Source of the DNA: Aliicoccus persicus
GTDB taxonomy: Bacteria > Bacillota > Bacilli > Staphylococcales > Salinicoccaceae
Length of the DNA: 53,248 bases
Reading direction: 5' to 3'
NCBI RefSeq assembly: GCF_900110815.1
Contig: NZ_FOIT01000004.1
Coordinates: 156,079-209,326 of the forward strand
The notes under the pieces were generated by a model. It had not been told where the DNA came from and searched no databases. It saw only the letters and a program-made list of their open reading frames with translations. Every line of letters starts with the position of its first letter. Position 1 is the first letter of the stretch. The translations under genes were made by a program, and so were the position numbers. Below, piece after piece: positions 31,536 to 42,378 of the stretch.

Positions 31536-32414
31536 TTGAACAAGAAGTGGCTACTCGCAGGCTCTATGATGCTTGTTTTGCTACTGGCTGGGTGTGACTA
31601 CTCACAAGAAGAAAACCGAGATGGATTTTTCTTTAATTTCTTCGTCAGACCGATGGATTGGTTAGTCAACTGGTTAGGTGGTAACTTAGATCATAACTAT
31701 GGTTTTGCAATCATTATCATTACATTAGTGGTGAGATTTGCAATCTTCCCATTCATGATGAAAACATATAAAAACCAAATGTTAATGCGTGAAAAAATGA
31801 AAATAGTTAAGCCTGAAATGCAAGCAATTCAGGAAAAAATTAAAGTTGCAACAACACAAGAAGAAAAGATGGCAGCACAACAAGAATTAATGGCTGTATA
31901 CAAAAAGCACGACATGAACCCGCTCAATATGGGATGTTTACCAATATTGATACAGATGCCAGTCGTCATGGGTCTATACTTCGCACTAAGATTCCCGTCA
32001 GATGGAGGAATCGAGCGATACCCAGAATTCTTATGGATGGACTTAACAAGCCCTGACATTACGATGGTCATCATCGCAGGTTTAGTATACTTAGCACAAG
32101 CATTTGTATCTGTACAATACGTACCAGAAGAACAGCGTAAACAAATGCAAATTTTCATGTACATATCACCGATCCTGATCGTTTGGATTTCATTCATTTC
32201 ACCAGCAGCATTACCGTTATACTGGGCTGTCGGTGGGGTATTCTTAATATTCCAAACAATCATTGGTAACCGTTATTGGAAGAAAAAGGTTGAAGAAGAG
32301 ATGGCACCAATCATTGCCGCACATGAAAAAGAAAAAATGGAAAAAGAACAGCGTTTGAAAAACGCTAAGATCGTTCCTAAAAAGAAAAAGAAAGTTAAGA
32401 AGAAGCCAAGATAG
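31536..32414 (+). CDS. yidC: Membrane protein insertase YidC (lipoprotein)
   Basis: 292 aa. Inserts proteins in the membrane alone or with SecYEG. Lipobox LLLAGC with lipidated C20, then the conserved five-helix core (RFAIFPFMMKTYKNQ, NPLNMGCLPILIQMPV) and a basic tail rich in Lys. The start is TTG 31536; the GTG at 31527 lies within the AGAGGTGA ribosome binding site. Single gene with its own terminator. Confidence 0.93.
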   Translation: MNKKWLLAGSMMLVLLLAGCDYSQEENRDGFFFNFFVRPMDWLVNWLGGNLDHNYGFAIIIITLVVRFAIFPFMMKTYKNQMLMREKMKIVKPEMQAIQEKIKVATTQEEKMAAQQELMAVYKKHDMNPLNMGCLPILIQMPVVMGLYFALRFPSDGGIERYPEFLWMDLTSPDITMVIIAGLVYLAQAFVSVQYVPEEQRKQMQIFMYISPILIVWISFISPAALPLYWAVGGVFLIFQTIIGNRYWKKKVEEEMAPIIAAHEKEKMEKEQRLKNAKIVPKKKKKVKKKPR

Positions 32415-32428
32415 TCTAGCTTGATTAT

Positions 32429-32464
32429 GCAACCCGCTCACACTTGTGAGTGGGTTGCTTTTTG
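32429..32464 (+). terminator. Terminator after yidC
   Basis: GCAACCCGCTCAC pairs with GTGAGTGGGTTGC over an ACTT loop, followed by TTTTTGTG. Confidence 0.93.
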
Positions 32465-32520
32465 TGTCGGTGGTGAAATGAGGCTTATTAACCTCATTGG
32501 TATTTGCGCGAAAACGCGTT

Positions 32521-33053
32521 TGCGTGTCAGTGAGCAAGTTTCATTGGAACGCAAACCAAACTGCGTGTCAGTGAGCTAGTTTCATTGGAACGCAAATTCG
32601 TTTGCGTGTCAGTGAGCAAGTTTCATTGGAACGCAAATCAATCTGCGTGTCAGTGAGCAAGTTTCATTGGAACGCAAATCAATCTGCGCGTCAGTGAGAG
32701 AGTCTCATTGGAACGCAAATCAATCTGCGTGTCAGTGAGCGAGTCTCATTGGAACGCAAACCAATCTGCGTGTCAGTGAGCGAGTTTCATTGGAACGCAA
32801 ATCAATCTGCGTGTCAGTGAGCGAGTCTCATTGGAACGCAAACCAATCTGCGTGTCAGTGAGCTACTCTCATTGGAACGCAAACCAATCTGCGTGTCCGT
32901 GAGCGAGTTTCATTGGAACGCAGATCAATCTGCGCGTCAGTGAGCAAGTTTCATTGGAACGCAAATCAATCTGCATGTCTGTGAGCAAGTCTCATTGGAA
33001 TGCAAATCAATTTGCGAGTCAGTGAGCAAGTTTCATTGGAACGCAAATCAACT
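32521..33053. repeat. Tandem array, 41-bp period, 13 units (right copy)
   Basis: Units start every 41 bases from 32521 to 33013. The unit contains TGCGTGTCAGTGAGC, TTTCATTGGAACGC and a variable AAATCAATC. It is in reverse orientation to the array at 1-180. ACGCA and TGCGT flanking the variable octamer can form a hairpin at each junction. Between yidC and cls, two converging genes, so it lies where two transcripts meet. Open frames across it are not considered genes. Confidence 0.93.
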
Positions 33054-33067
33054 GCTAGACCGTTTAC

Positions 33068-33210
33068 TGTTCCTCACGAGCTAAAAATCGTAGCTGAGGA
33101 ACACTTGGGACGTTTTAACTGTTCCTCACGAGTTGGAAAGCGTGTGCTGAGTCCCACTAAGGGCTACAAAGTGTTACTCCCGAGATAAAAAATAAGAGTT
33201 GAGGAACACT
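33068..33210. repeat. Three degenerate TGTTCCTCA hairpin units
   Basis: TGTTCCTCA...TGAGGAACA arms occur at 33068-33103. A second, decayed unit begins at 33120, and a third ends with TTGAGGAACACT near 33210. Same family as 224-268, again beside a 41-bp array. Confidence 0.7.
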
Positions 33211-33246
33211 CAGAGGTCTTCAAGGAGAGAAACTATAAAACCAAAT

Positions 33247-33288
33247 AAAAATCCCGCTAGTGCTCGCTCATTTCCGTACTAACGGGAT
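33247..33288 (-). terminator. Terminator of cls
   Basis: On the minus strand ATCCCGTTAGT pairs with ACTAGCGGGAT and is followed by TTTTTATTTGG. Confidence 0.85.
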
Positions 33289-33369
33289 CCCCAATTCTTA
33301 ATCAAACGACAATCTCCAACCCACCTCAAATCCAACCAATCTCCAACCCCAAAACCACCAACCTAACAC

Positions 33370-34854
33370 CTACAATATCGGTGCAATCAGATTAGCAATT
33401 GCTTCTTTAAATCGGATCATCTTTCCGCGTTCATTATAAATTTTTGGTGTTAACAACTCTGAGTCTTCGATGTCTTTCTCGAATATTTTACGGTGTTTCA
33501 CTGCTTCGTCAATACTGTAAATGAAAGTATTGATTTCAAAATTCAATGCGAAACTTCGATTGTCAATATTTGTTGTTCCGACGGATAAGACTTCATCATC
33601 TACAATCAAAATTTTTTGGTGTAAAAAGCCTTTCTTATAGACATATACTTTTGCGCCAAGTTCCGCAAAGAATCCTGCATTCGCATATGTTCCCCAGTAG
33701 ACGAATGGATGGTCAGGAAAACTTGGTATCATAATCTTTACTTCGATGCCGGATAGGATCGCCATCTTCAATGCTTCTGAAAATGACTGATCGGGGATAA
33801 AATACGGCGACTGTATATGTATGGAGTGTTGTGCTGTTGCAATCATTTTAATATAGCTGAATTTTATCTGTTGAAAGTGTTCTGTTGGTCCACTCGAACC
33901 GATTTGCATCGGTACGTTTCCTTTATAATCCACATTAGGGAAGAATGCATCTTGGTATTTTAACTGTTCGCGTTTCTCCTGTGAATTCCAGTCCATCATA
34001 AATCGGCGTTGCAATGCTTTCACAGCGTCTCCTTTAACACGGAGGTGTGTATCTCGCCAATAGCCAAATTTTTCTGACTGGCCGACATATTCTTCACCGA
34101 CGTTGAATCCGCCGGTATATCCGATTTCCCCATCTATCACCACGATTTTTCTATGGTTTCTATTGTTCAATCGGAAGTTAATCAAAGGCAGCTTGTTCGG
34201 GAAGAATGCATAGACGTGTCCGCCTGCTTTTTTTAGCTTCCTGAAGTTGCGCATATTCAATGAACGTGATCCAATATCATCATACAATATGCGTACTTCA
34301 ACACCTTCTTTTTGTTTTTCAATCATTGCATTGTATAATTTCTTGCCTAGGCCATCTAATTTAAAAATATAATACTGGAAATGAATATGGTGTTTGGCGT
34401 TTTTAATATCTTCAAGCAATGCATCGAACTTAACGTTTCCATCCGTATATGTCGTGATTTCATTATTCACTGTGACATAGGCATGGTTGGAGTAGAGAAG
34501 GAGATGGACTAGTTTATAGTACTTTTGATAGATTGGATTTTCGAGAATAAACTCTCTATTTCTTAATTTTTGCATCTGCTGCTGTACGTGCTCTTCTAAG
34601 TTACGTTGAACTGTTTCATCGGCTTTAAATAAATCTTCATTATAAATGCGCCGTCCGAATACGAGGTACAATATGAAACCGAGACCAGGTAGGAAGAACA
34701 ATACAAGCAGCCATGCCCAAACACTCTGTGCACTTCTACGCTCGATAAAGATCATGGAAATACCAAACAGAATGTTGACAAAGAGTAGTGTCGCAACGAA
34801 AATATTAAAAGGTGTAATCTGTTCTCCGATGAAGTCTGTCAGTTGATTTATCAA
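33370..34854 (-). CDS. cls: Cardiolipin synthase
   Basis: 494 aa. Condenses two phosphatidylglycerols to cardiolipin. Two N-terminal membrane helices (about 14-36 and 45-66) and two phospholipase-D motifs: H234-K236-D241 (NHRKIVVIDG) and H412-K414-D419 (LHQKILIVDD). TTG start eight or so bases after GAGAGGTGA. Faces the 41-bp array at its 3' end. Confidence 0.94.
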   Translation of the reverse strand: MINQLTDFIGEQITPFNIFVATLLFVNILFGISMIFIERRSAQSVWAWLLVLFFLPGLGFILYLVFGRRIYNEDLFKADETVQRNLEEHVQQQMQKLRNREFILENPIYQKYYKLVHLLLYSNHAYVTVNNEITTYTDGNVKFDALLEDIKNAKHHIHFQYYIFKLDGLGKKLYNAMIEKQKEGVEVRILYDDIGSRSLNMRNFRKLKKAGGHVYAFFPNKLPLINFRLNNRNHRKIVVIDGEIGYTGGFNVGEEYVGQSEKFGYWRDTHLRVKGDAVKALQRRFMMDWNSQEKREQLKYQDAFFPNVDYKGNVPMQIGSSGPTEHFQQIKFSYIKMIATAQHSIHIQSPYFIPDQSFSEALKMAILSGIEVKIMIPSFPDHPFVYWGTYANAGFFAELGAKVYVYKKGFLHQKILIVDDEVLSVGTTNIDNRSFALNFEINTFIYSIDEAVKHRKIFEKDIEDSELLTPKIYNERGKMIRFKEAIANLIAPIL

Positions 34855-34933
34855 TTAAATCACCTCTCTTTAGTGATATTATATGTGAATGTGCACAAAA
34901 TTGTAATAAATTCCACGAAACTCTTCTAGTATT

Positions 34934-34962
34934 TTCAAACAGAAGGGTGTAAAATGTATACT
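34934..34962 (+). promoter_or_regulatory. Promoter of the 49-aa gene
   Basis: TTCAAA, 17-bp spacer, TATACT (34957-34962), 28 bp before the GTG start. Confidence 0.5.
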
Positions 34963-34989
34963 AACTACAGATGTAGGGAGATGTATATC

Positions 34990-35139
34990 GTGAAAGAACA
35001 AAGTAACAGCAAAGTTGAAGCAATTGTAGAGATTCTTAAAGAACTTGGCGTGAAAGTATCAGTCACTAAGTCGAAATTCGAAATGGTAAACGCGATTACA
35101 CATAAGGAAGTCTTAAAGCTAAAGGAAAGCAATATATAA
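34990..35139 (+). CDS. Small conserved-position protein, 49 aa
   Basis: 49 aa, helical N-terminal half (VEAIVEILKELG) and basic end; no family recognised. GTG start nine bases after GGGAG, own promoter and terminator, so it is very probably expressed. S. aureus has a small hypothetical gene at about this place, between rodA and cls; homology not checked. The ATG at 34981 abuts the ribosome binding site and is unlikely. Confidence 0.7.
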   Translation: MKEQSNSKVEAIVEILKELGVKVSVTKSKFEMVNAITHKEVLKLKESNI

Positions 35140-35140
35140 A

Positions 35141-35175
35141 AAACTACAAACATTTCAATTGTTTGTAGTTTTTTT
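35141..35175. terminator. Bidirectional terminator
   Basis: AAACTACAAACA pairs with TGTTTGTAGTTT, with a T9 run on the right and an A-run on the left; used by the 49-aa gene and the converging rodA. Confidence 0.92.
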
Positions 35176-35179
35176 TTGG

Positions 35180-36367
35180 CTAAATTGCTGTTTTATAACG
35201 CATGCGATAGAACTGGATACTGAGTACAATTCCGATTGCGAGCATATTACTCCACAGTGCCGTACCACCATAGCTAAGAAATGGTAGCGGTAAACCGGTA
35301 ATTGGTAACAGCTGAATCGTCATTCCAATATTTTGGAATACTTGGAACATCAACATCGAGATGTAACCCACGATGAAGTAAGCAGAGAAACTATCCATCG
35401 ATGCACTCGCAATGCGAGCGAGATGCAACATCAATACGAATAGTATCATGATTACAACCGTAGAACCAATGAAGCCGAACTCCTCACCGATGATCGTAAA
35501 GATAAAGTCTGTATGGTTCTCTGGTATGTAAATAGAGCCCTGTCCATAACCCTGCCCCTGTAATCCACCTGAACCGATTGCTTGGAGTGAGTTCGCGAGT
35601 TGGAATCCACCTTCACGGAAATATTCATAGGGTCTCAGCCACGTATAGATACGTTCTAATTGGTATGATTGTACACCGAGCAAGTTTTGGATGATGTCTG
35701 GGCGATACAATATGCCGAGTATCGTCGTCACGCCGATTGAAACAAATACGATTAAAGTGGGTAAAATCAACCACCAACTAATTCCAGAAACAACCACCAT
35801 ACCAAGTATAATCGCGATGAATACAAGCACGGTACCTAGGTCATTTTGGGATAGTATAAAGAATAAAGGTAGTGCTGTGACGAGCACCATTTTAAAGAGC
35901 AATTTGAAATCTTCAATAAGATCGTTAGATTGCTTAAATTGGTTATGCTGACTAATGACATAGGCAAGTGTCAATATGTATATAATTTTCACAAATTCAG
36001 ACGGTTGTAAGCTGAGTCCTCCGATACGATACCAACTTTGGGCACCGTTGATGATAGGTGTGAATGGCGTATCTGGCATTATAAATAAAACAAGTAATGA
36101 AAGAACACCTGCACCGTAAATCAGCCATATATATTGTTTCATCAGGGTCATCGGAATCACCATAACAACAAATGCGATTCCAAAACCAATGACATAGAAG
36201 ACAATCTGGCGCATTCTAAAATCACCGATGTATTGGTTGCTTGTCATTGCGGAAGTAATGACGACAACACTGATGACTGCTAGCACTGCAATTATGGCAA
36301 TCAACACATAATCGATGCGTGCAAAGAAAAAATTTTTTTCGCGTGTTGAACGATCCTGTCTCTCCAC
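35180..36367 (-). CDS. rodA: Peptidoglycan polymerase RodA (SEDS family)
   Basis: 395 aa, about ten membrane helices. SEDS glycosyltransferase that polymerises lipid II with a class B PBP. Conserved NGAQSWYRIGGLSLQPSEFVK region (109-129 or so), SQNDLGT, and ENHTDFIFTIIGEEFGFIG. GTG 36367 is chosen because GAGGAGAG precedes it; the in-frame TTG at 36382 overlaps that site. RodA rather than FtsW is inferred from the neighbourhood with cls and murF, as in S. aureus. Confidence 0.88.
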   Translation of the reverse strand: MERQDRSTREKNFFFARIDYVLIAIIAVLAVISVVVITSAMTSNQYIGDFRMRQIVFYVIGFGIAFVVMVIPMTLMKQYIWLIYGAGVLSLLVLFIMPDTPFTPIINGAQSWYRIGGLSLQPSEFVKIIYILTLAYVISQHNQFKQSNDLIEDFKLLFKMVLVTALPLFFILSQNDLGTVLVFIAIILGMVVVSGISWWLILPTLIVFVSIGVTTILGILYRPDIIQNLLGVQSYQLERIYTWLRPYEYFREGGFQLANSLQAIGSGGLQGQGYGQGSIYIPENHTDFIFTIIGEEFGFIGSTVVIMILFVLMLHLARIASASMDSFSAYFIVGYISMLMFQVFQNIGMTIQLLPITGLPLPFLSYGGTALWSNMLAIGIVLSIQFYRMRYKTAI

Positions 36368-36482
36368 AATTTCTCTCCTCAATATTTCAAAAATTAACTG
36401 TATAATATTATACTATGAACGAATAAGAAATTCAGTGAAAAAATAACATTGTAATTAAAATGATGAATTGGACGATGCCAAA

Positions 36483-37847
36483 ATGATTGAAATGACTTTA
36501 GAAAATGTAGCAAAAAGTGTGAATGGAACATTGAACAAGGCGGCAGAACGCCAAGCACTAGAGATGATTAAGGGCGTGTCGATCGATACGCGAACGATTC
36601 AAGCGGGAAATCTGTTTATTCCGTTTTTAGGTGAACACGTCGATGGGCACAAATTTATTGATATGGCATTCGATAAAAAGGCGAGCGCCTCGCTATCTGA
36701 GCACCATGAAGATTTAGAACGAGATGTGCCAATCATTCTCGTGGAAGATGGACTCATTGCGCTCCAGAAGTTATCACAGGTCTATCTGAACGAAGTGAAT
36801 CCAAAAGTAGTAGCAATCACTGGTTCAAACGGGAAAACGACAACGAAGGATATGATTGAATGTGTACTGACGCCATATTTTAAAGTGCAAAAAACAATTG
36901 GTAACTTCAATAATGAAATTGGTTTGCCGCTGACCGTGCTACAGCTAAAGAAAGATACGGAAGTTTCTATTTTAGAGATGGGTATGGATCAGACGGGAGA
37001 TATTGATTTTTTAAGTCAGTTAACAGAACCGAGTGTCGCAGTCATAACGAACGTAGGGGAATCACACATTGAGAAACTCGGAAGTAGAGAAGCAATTGCA
37101 CGAGGAAAGTTCGAAATCGTCAATGGTTTAAAAAAAGATGGGACTTTTATCTATAATGGAGACTATCCAAGATTGAATGAATTGATTGATCATGCTGCTC
37201 CTTACAAACAGATGAATGCCGGGACAGCCGATACGAATGATTTTGTCGTGTCGAATGTTAAGCAGACGAGTGAAGGGACATCGTTATCGATGACAGGTAT
37301 CACTGAGGAGATTCATATTCCACAACTCGGTGCACACAACGCACAAAATGCAGCACTGGCATTGCTTGTTGCACAAACGTTAGGTATATCTTTAGATGAA
37401 GCACAGAAACATTTTGCCAATCTAAAAGTTACGGACATGCGCATGCAACAGATGACACTAGCGAGTGGTGCATTGCTCATTAATGATTCTTACAATGCTT
37501 CTGTATCAAGTATGAATAGTGCGTTAGACAGCATCGCTACGATTGATAGTGACAGACGCATCGTTGTACTTGCTGACATTTTAGAGCTTGGCAGTTATAC
37601 TGAGGAACTGCACAAGCAAGTCGGTGCACATATTAACACGCTCGGGCATTCAATTTCGGAAGTTATCACTTTTGGTGATCGAGCGAAATATATACATGAC
37701 ACAGTTGAACAAACGCGTAAGCAACATATGCGCTCAATTGAAGAAATTGTGTCACACTTACAAGGTAAACTGGGTGATAGTACAGTAATTCTTCTCAAAG
37801 GCTCGCGTGGTATGCAACTGGAGAGAATAATTGAAATGCTTGAATAA
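36483..37847 (+). CDS. murF: UDP-MurNAc-tripeptide--D-Ala-D-Ala ligase
   Basis: 454 aa. Last cytoplasmic step of the peptidoglycan precursor. ATP loop AITGSNGKTTTKDMIE (P-loop 114-120), NIGESHIEKLGSRE region and NDSYNASVSSMNSAL. The start is uncertain: ATG 36483 is preceded only by a weak TTGGA, and ATG 36492 is possible. The D-Ala-D-Ala ligase gene ddl, which precedes murF in S. aureus, is missing from this locus. Confidence 0.93.
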   Translation: MIEMTLENVAKSVNGTLNKAAERQALEMIKGVSIDTRTIQAGNLFIPFLGEHVDGHKFIDMAFDKKASASLSEHHEDLERDVPIILVEDGLIALQKLSQVYLNEVNPKVVAITGSNGKTTTKDMIECVLTPYFKVQKTIGNFNNEIGLPLTVLQLKKDTEVSILEMGMDQTGDIDFLSQLTEPSVAVITNVGESHIEKLGSREAIARGKFEIVNGLKKDGTFIYNGDYPRLNELIDHAAPYKQMNAGTADTNDFVVSNVKQTSEGTSLSMTGITEEIHIPQLGAHNAQNAALALLVAQTLGISLDEAQKHFANLKVTDMRMQQMTLASGALLINDSYNASVSSMNSALDSIATIDSDRRIVVLADILELGSYTEELHKQVGAHINTLGHSISEVITFGDRAKYIHDTVEQTRKQHMRSIEEIVSHLQGKLGDSTVILLKGSRGMQLERIIEMLE

Positions 37848-37872
37848 GCAATTGAAAAGTGTTAGTATTTAG

Positions 37873-39447
<1,575 letters not shown>

Positions 39448-39462
39448 TCGATTGAAAATAAT

Positions 39463-39500
39463 AACGCACATGCAATCAACTGATTGTATGTGCGTTTTTT
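39463..39500 (+). terminator. Terminator after cshA
   Basis: AACGCACATGCAATCA pairs with TGATTGTATGTGCGTT, then a T-run. Confidence 0.92.
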
Positions 39501-39544
39501 GGTATACTCATGCTAGATGTTTTATCATCTTTATGGAGGTAAAA

Positions 39545-40009
39545 ATGAAGCGTTTAGAACCAAAAGTAGCGAACTATATTCGCGTTAAATTTTTGTTAGG
39601 ATTAATCATTCAAGTGCCATTGATCATTGTTTATGTCTTTATTCATCAACATTATGATCTTGATCTTTGGCTGTTATATGTACCGATTGGATTGATCGTT
39701 CTCGGATACATCTGGTCGCTATTCATCAGACCCGGAATTTATATGCGCGTGACGAAATATGATCATAGTAAGACAGCGTTTGAATTAAAGTATGGTCTAA
39801 TTTTCGTGCGTAAAGAAATGTTACCGCTGCGACGAATTCAAGATGTGACGATGCAGTCAGGTGTCATTTCCAGACGCTTTAATCTTGGCATACTCCGCAT
39901 TTCTTCAGCGAGTCAAACAATCGTGACGTCGCCGTTAGATATTGATGAGTTAGAGCAATTGCAGAAAGATTTAATAGAAATAGTAAAGGCGGTGGACAAT
40001 CATGCATGA
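39545..40009 (+). CDS. Bacterial PH domain membrane protein (YdbS-like)
   Basis: 154 aa. Two N-terminal membrane helices (about 14-32 and 41-57), then one bPH2/DUF304 domain (LRRIQDVTMQSGVISRRFNL). First of three overlapping PH genes before acpS, as in staphylococci. ATG 39545 follows GGAGGT. B. subtilis YdbS/YdbT influence resistance to antimicrobial peptides, so a membrane-envelope role is likely. Confidence 0.82.
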   Translation: MKRLEPKVANYIRVKFLLGLIIQVPLIIVYVFIHQHYDLDLWLLYVPIGLIVLGYIWSLFIRPGIYMRVTKYDHSKTAFELKYGLIFVRKEMLPLRRIQDVTMQSGVISRRFNLGILRISSASQTIVTSPLDIDELEQLQKDLIEIVKAVDNHA

Positions 40010-41594
40010 ACCACAAAAACTCCATCCGCTGGCTTACTTGTCCAGTGCGTTTAGTTTCGTGAAAAATATGTTCGTTCCTATTTTTCTTGTAGCTTTGAAT
40101 ACGAATTTTTCAAATTTGAATTTTATTGAATTAGTACGTTCGATATCGACAGTCGCTATGCTCGTGTTATCCATAGTCGTCATATTAATCATAGTCTCTG
40201 CTTTGGTTGAAATGCTAAACATTTACCGTACACGGTTTTGGATTGAAGACAATAAATTCCACTATCACGATGGTGTTTTCGTTAAACGAGAAAAAGAACT
40301 AAATATTAGACGTATTGATTCCGTAGACATATCTGAACCTGTCTACTTAAGAATATTTGGTGCAAGCCGGTTAAAAGTAACGACACCAGGTGAAGGTTTA
40401 ACGATTTCAGTCATGAAAAAAACACAGGCGAATGAGCTTCAAGAAACATTGTATTATGAAAAAGAGAAACTTGAAGCCATCGATGAAGGACAGACTGAGT
40501 CAACGGATGTTATCGATGAAGAAGTGGATGAAACAGAAGAAGTTTCATCAGCAGGAGCGTCGAAATCAGAACCGAAAGAACGTGAACTTCTCTATGCCAT
40601 GACGGGACGCATGCTTGTCCTCATGGCAATGACAAGCGGTGCCCTCGGTACATTTTTAGCAGTTATTCTCGGTATCGTAGGTTCATTCTCAGGTGTTTTT
40701 ATTGAAGAGATTGTGGAAAGATATTTTGATGTGTTTGAAAACTTTATCAGCATGCCAATCCTTGCGATATCTGTTGCATCGATTCTGTTTGTTATCTTTG
40801 CTTATGTGATGGGTACGATTCTTTTAGCAGTTAAGTATTACGATTATAAGCTTTATAAACGCGGCGAAGATCTGATGGTTGAATATGGATTGCTCGAGAA
40901 AAAGCACCAAAGTGTGAACATCAACCGTGTGCAAGGTATTGTAATAGAAGACAGCATTATCCGACGCATATTTGGTTTCTATAGTTTAAGTGTCATCATT
41001 TCTTCTGATGCGTTGAGTTTATCTGAAGGTGGAAATAAAATATCGTTGCTTCCATTCGTTAGAAGAAAACAATTGTACGAAGTTATTCATGATATTTTCC
41101 CGAACTATCATATGGAAGTACCACCGCGTAAAGTACCACTCCGTGCATATAGAAGGTTTTTCCAAATTCAGGCGTTAGTAATCATTACTGCGACAATCGT
41201 CGTGCAAATACTTTACTGGGAATACGCATGGATTGTCGGTATCGTTTTATTCGCTGCTATAACATGCGCTGGTATTTATAGTGCACGTAATACGGGCTAT
41301 CGCATCGATGAATCAGAAGACGAAATCAATCTTATGTCGACATCTTTCTTTAGTCGTTCGCACTATGCAATGAAACGCAACCGTGTGATTCATGTTAGCA
41401 CATTTACACAACCACTATTGCGCTTCGATAAACTAGCAATCATCCATGTTAAAATGGCAGCTGGATTACTTGGAGAGAAAATCACATTGCGTTATTTAGA
41501 CATCAAAGATATCGACAAAATTTGGCATTGGATTAAAAGGGGGATGAAGCATGAAGCAAATATCGAAACGCGCGATCACGCTGTGGAGGATTAA
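40002..41594 (+). CDS. Multi-PH-domain membrane protein (YdbT-like)
   Basis: 530 aa. Three DUF304/bPH2 units (around 70-140, 275-355 and 420-510), each preceded by membrane helices, and an acidic linker at 150-190. Recurrent RRIDSVDI/NRVQGIVIEDS motifs show internal duplication. Overlaps the previous gene by 8 bases and the next by 44. Partner of the small YdbS-like protein in one membrane complex is inferred. Confidence 0.82.
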   Translation: MHEPQKLHPLAYLSSAFSFVKNMFVPIFLVALNTNFSNLNFIELVRSISTVAMLVLSIVVILIIVSALVEMLNIYRTRFWIEDNKFHYHDGVFVKREKELNIRRIDSVDISEPVYLRIFGASRLKVTTPGEGLTISVMKKTQANELQETLYYEKEKLEAIDEGQTESTDVIDEEVDETEEVSSAGASKSEPKERELLYAMTGRMLVLMAMTSGALGTFLAVILGIVGSFSGVFIEEIVERYFDVFENFISMPILAISVASILFVIFAYVMGTILLAVKYYDYKLYKRGEDLMVEYGLLEKKHQSVNINRVQGIVIEDSIIRRIFGFYSLSVIISSDALSLSEGGNKISLLPFVRRKQLYEVIHDIFPNYHMEVPPRKVPLRAYRRFFQIQALVIITATIVVQILYWEYAWIVGIVLFAAITCAGIYSARNTGYRIDESEDEINLMSTSFFSRSHYAMKRNRVIHVSTFTQPLLRFDKLAIIHVKMAAGLLGEKITLRYLDIKDIDKIWHWIKRGMKHEANIETRDHAVED

Positions 41595-42021
41595 AAATGC
41601 AGTGGTAGCTATTGTCGTAGGTTTATTAGCGGTCGTTGTCTATGTTTTGTCTGAGATGTTTGATTGGATGCCACTTTTTGTGACTTGGATATTAGCAGCA
41701 ATTGCTTTGATTATATTACTTACAGATGTAATCATCATTCCGAACTTGAAATACAGAACGACAACATACGGCATCGTTGATGATGTTCTGAAAGTGCATA
41801 AAGGTGTGTTCACGAAGTCCAGACAACATGTGCCGCTTATTCGAATCCAAAACATTGATACGAAACAAGGGCCGTTGATGGAGTTTTATAATTTAAAAGG
41901 GGTGCAGCTCAGAACTGCATCAAGCATCGTGTATATCCCAGAACTAGAGTCCGATGAAGCAGATTCACTACGTGACGAAATTCGTCAAATCGTCAATGAA
42001 AACGTCGGGCGTAGTATATGA
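41551..42021 (+). CDS. Bacterial PH domain membrane protein
   Basis: 156 aa. Two helices (about 15-34 and 39-58) and one bPH2 domain with VPLIRIQNIDTKQGP. Third member of the cluster. Starts within the end of the preceding gene, preceded by AAAGGGGGATG, and shares an ATGA with acpS. Confidence 0.82.
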   Translation: MKQISKRAITLWRIKNAVVAIVVGLLAVVVYVLSEMFDWMPLFVTWILAAIALIILLTDVIIIPNLKYRTTTYGIVDDVLKVHKGVFTKSRQHVPLIRIQNIDTKQGPLMEFYNLKGVQLRTASSIVYIPELESDEADSLRDEIRQIVNENVGRSI

Positions 42022-42374
42022 TTATAGGACTTGGTACAGATATTGTTGAAATCGACCGCATCAGAGCTGTTGAAGATAAAAACAAACGCTTATCAAAACG
42101 TATTTTAAGTGAAGATGAAGCACGATATTATGAAACATTGACGAGTGATTCGAGAAAGATTGAATATTTAGCAGGAAGATATGCTGTGAAAGAAGCATAT
42201 AGCAAAGCGCTTGGCTCGGGAATTGGCGCAACCATTTCATTTAAAGAAATCATCTGTTTGAATGATGAGATGGGTAAGCCGTATTTACAAAATGATCAAG
42301 CTGCTCTCGTTTCTATTTCACACACCGAGCATTACGCAACAGCGACAGTAATTATCCAAACCGTTAAGGAGTGA
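42018..42374 (+). CDS. acpS: Holo-ACP synthase
   Basis: 118 aa. Transfers 4'-phosphopantetheine from CoA to acyl carrier protein. Magnesium ligands D8 (GTDIVEIDRI) and E59 (AGRYAVKEAYSKALG). Coupled to the upstream PH gene and 4 bp from alr. Confidence 0.96.
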   Translation: MIIGLGTDIVEIDRIRAVEDKNKRLSKRILSEDEARYYETLTSDSRKIEYLAGRYAVKEAYSKALGSGIGATISFKEIICLNDEMGKPYLQNDQAALVSISHTEHYATATVIIQTVKE

Positions 42375-42378
42375 CGCT

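Noticed and set aside
32521-33053. Possible CRISPR array
   Set aside because: The 41-bp units are contiguous with only a few variable bases, no unique spacers of constant length, and no cas genes nearby.
33000-33188. 62-aa plus-strand frame at the end of the 41-bp array
   Set aside because: It runs through repeat sequence into the hairpin repeats, has no ribosome binding site and no family resemblance.
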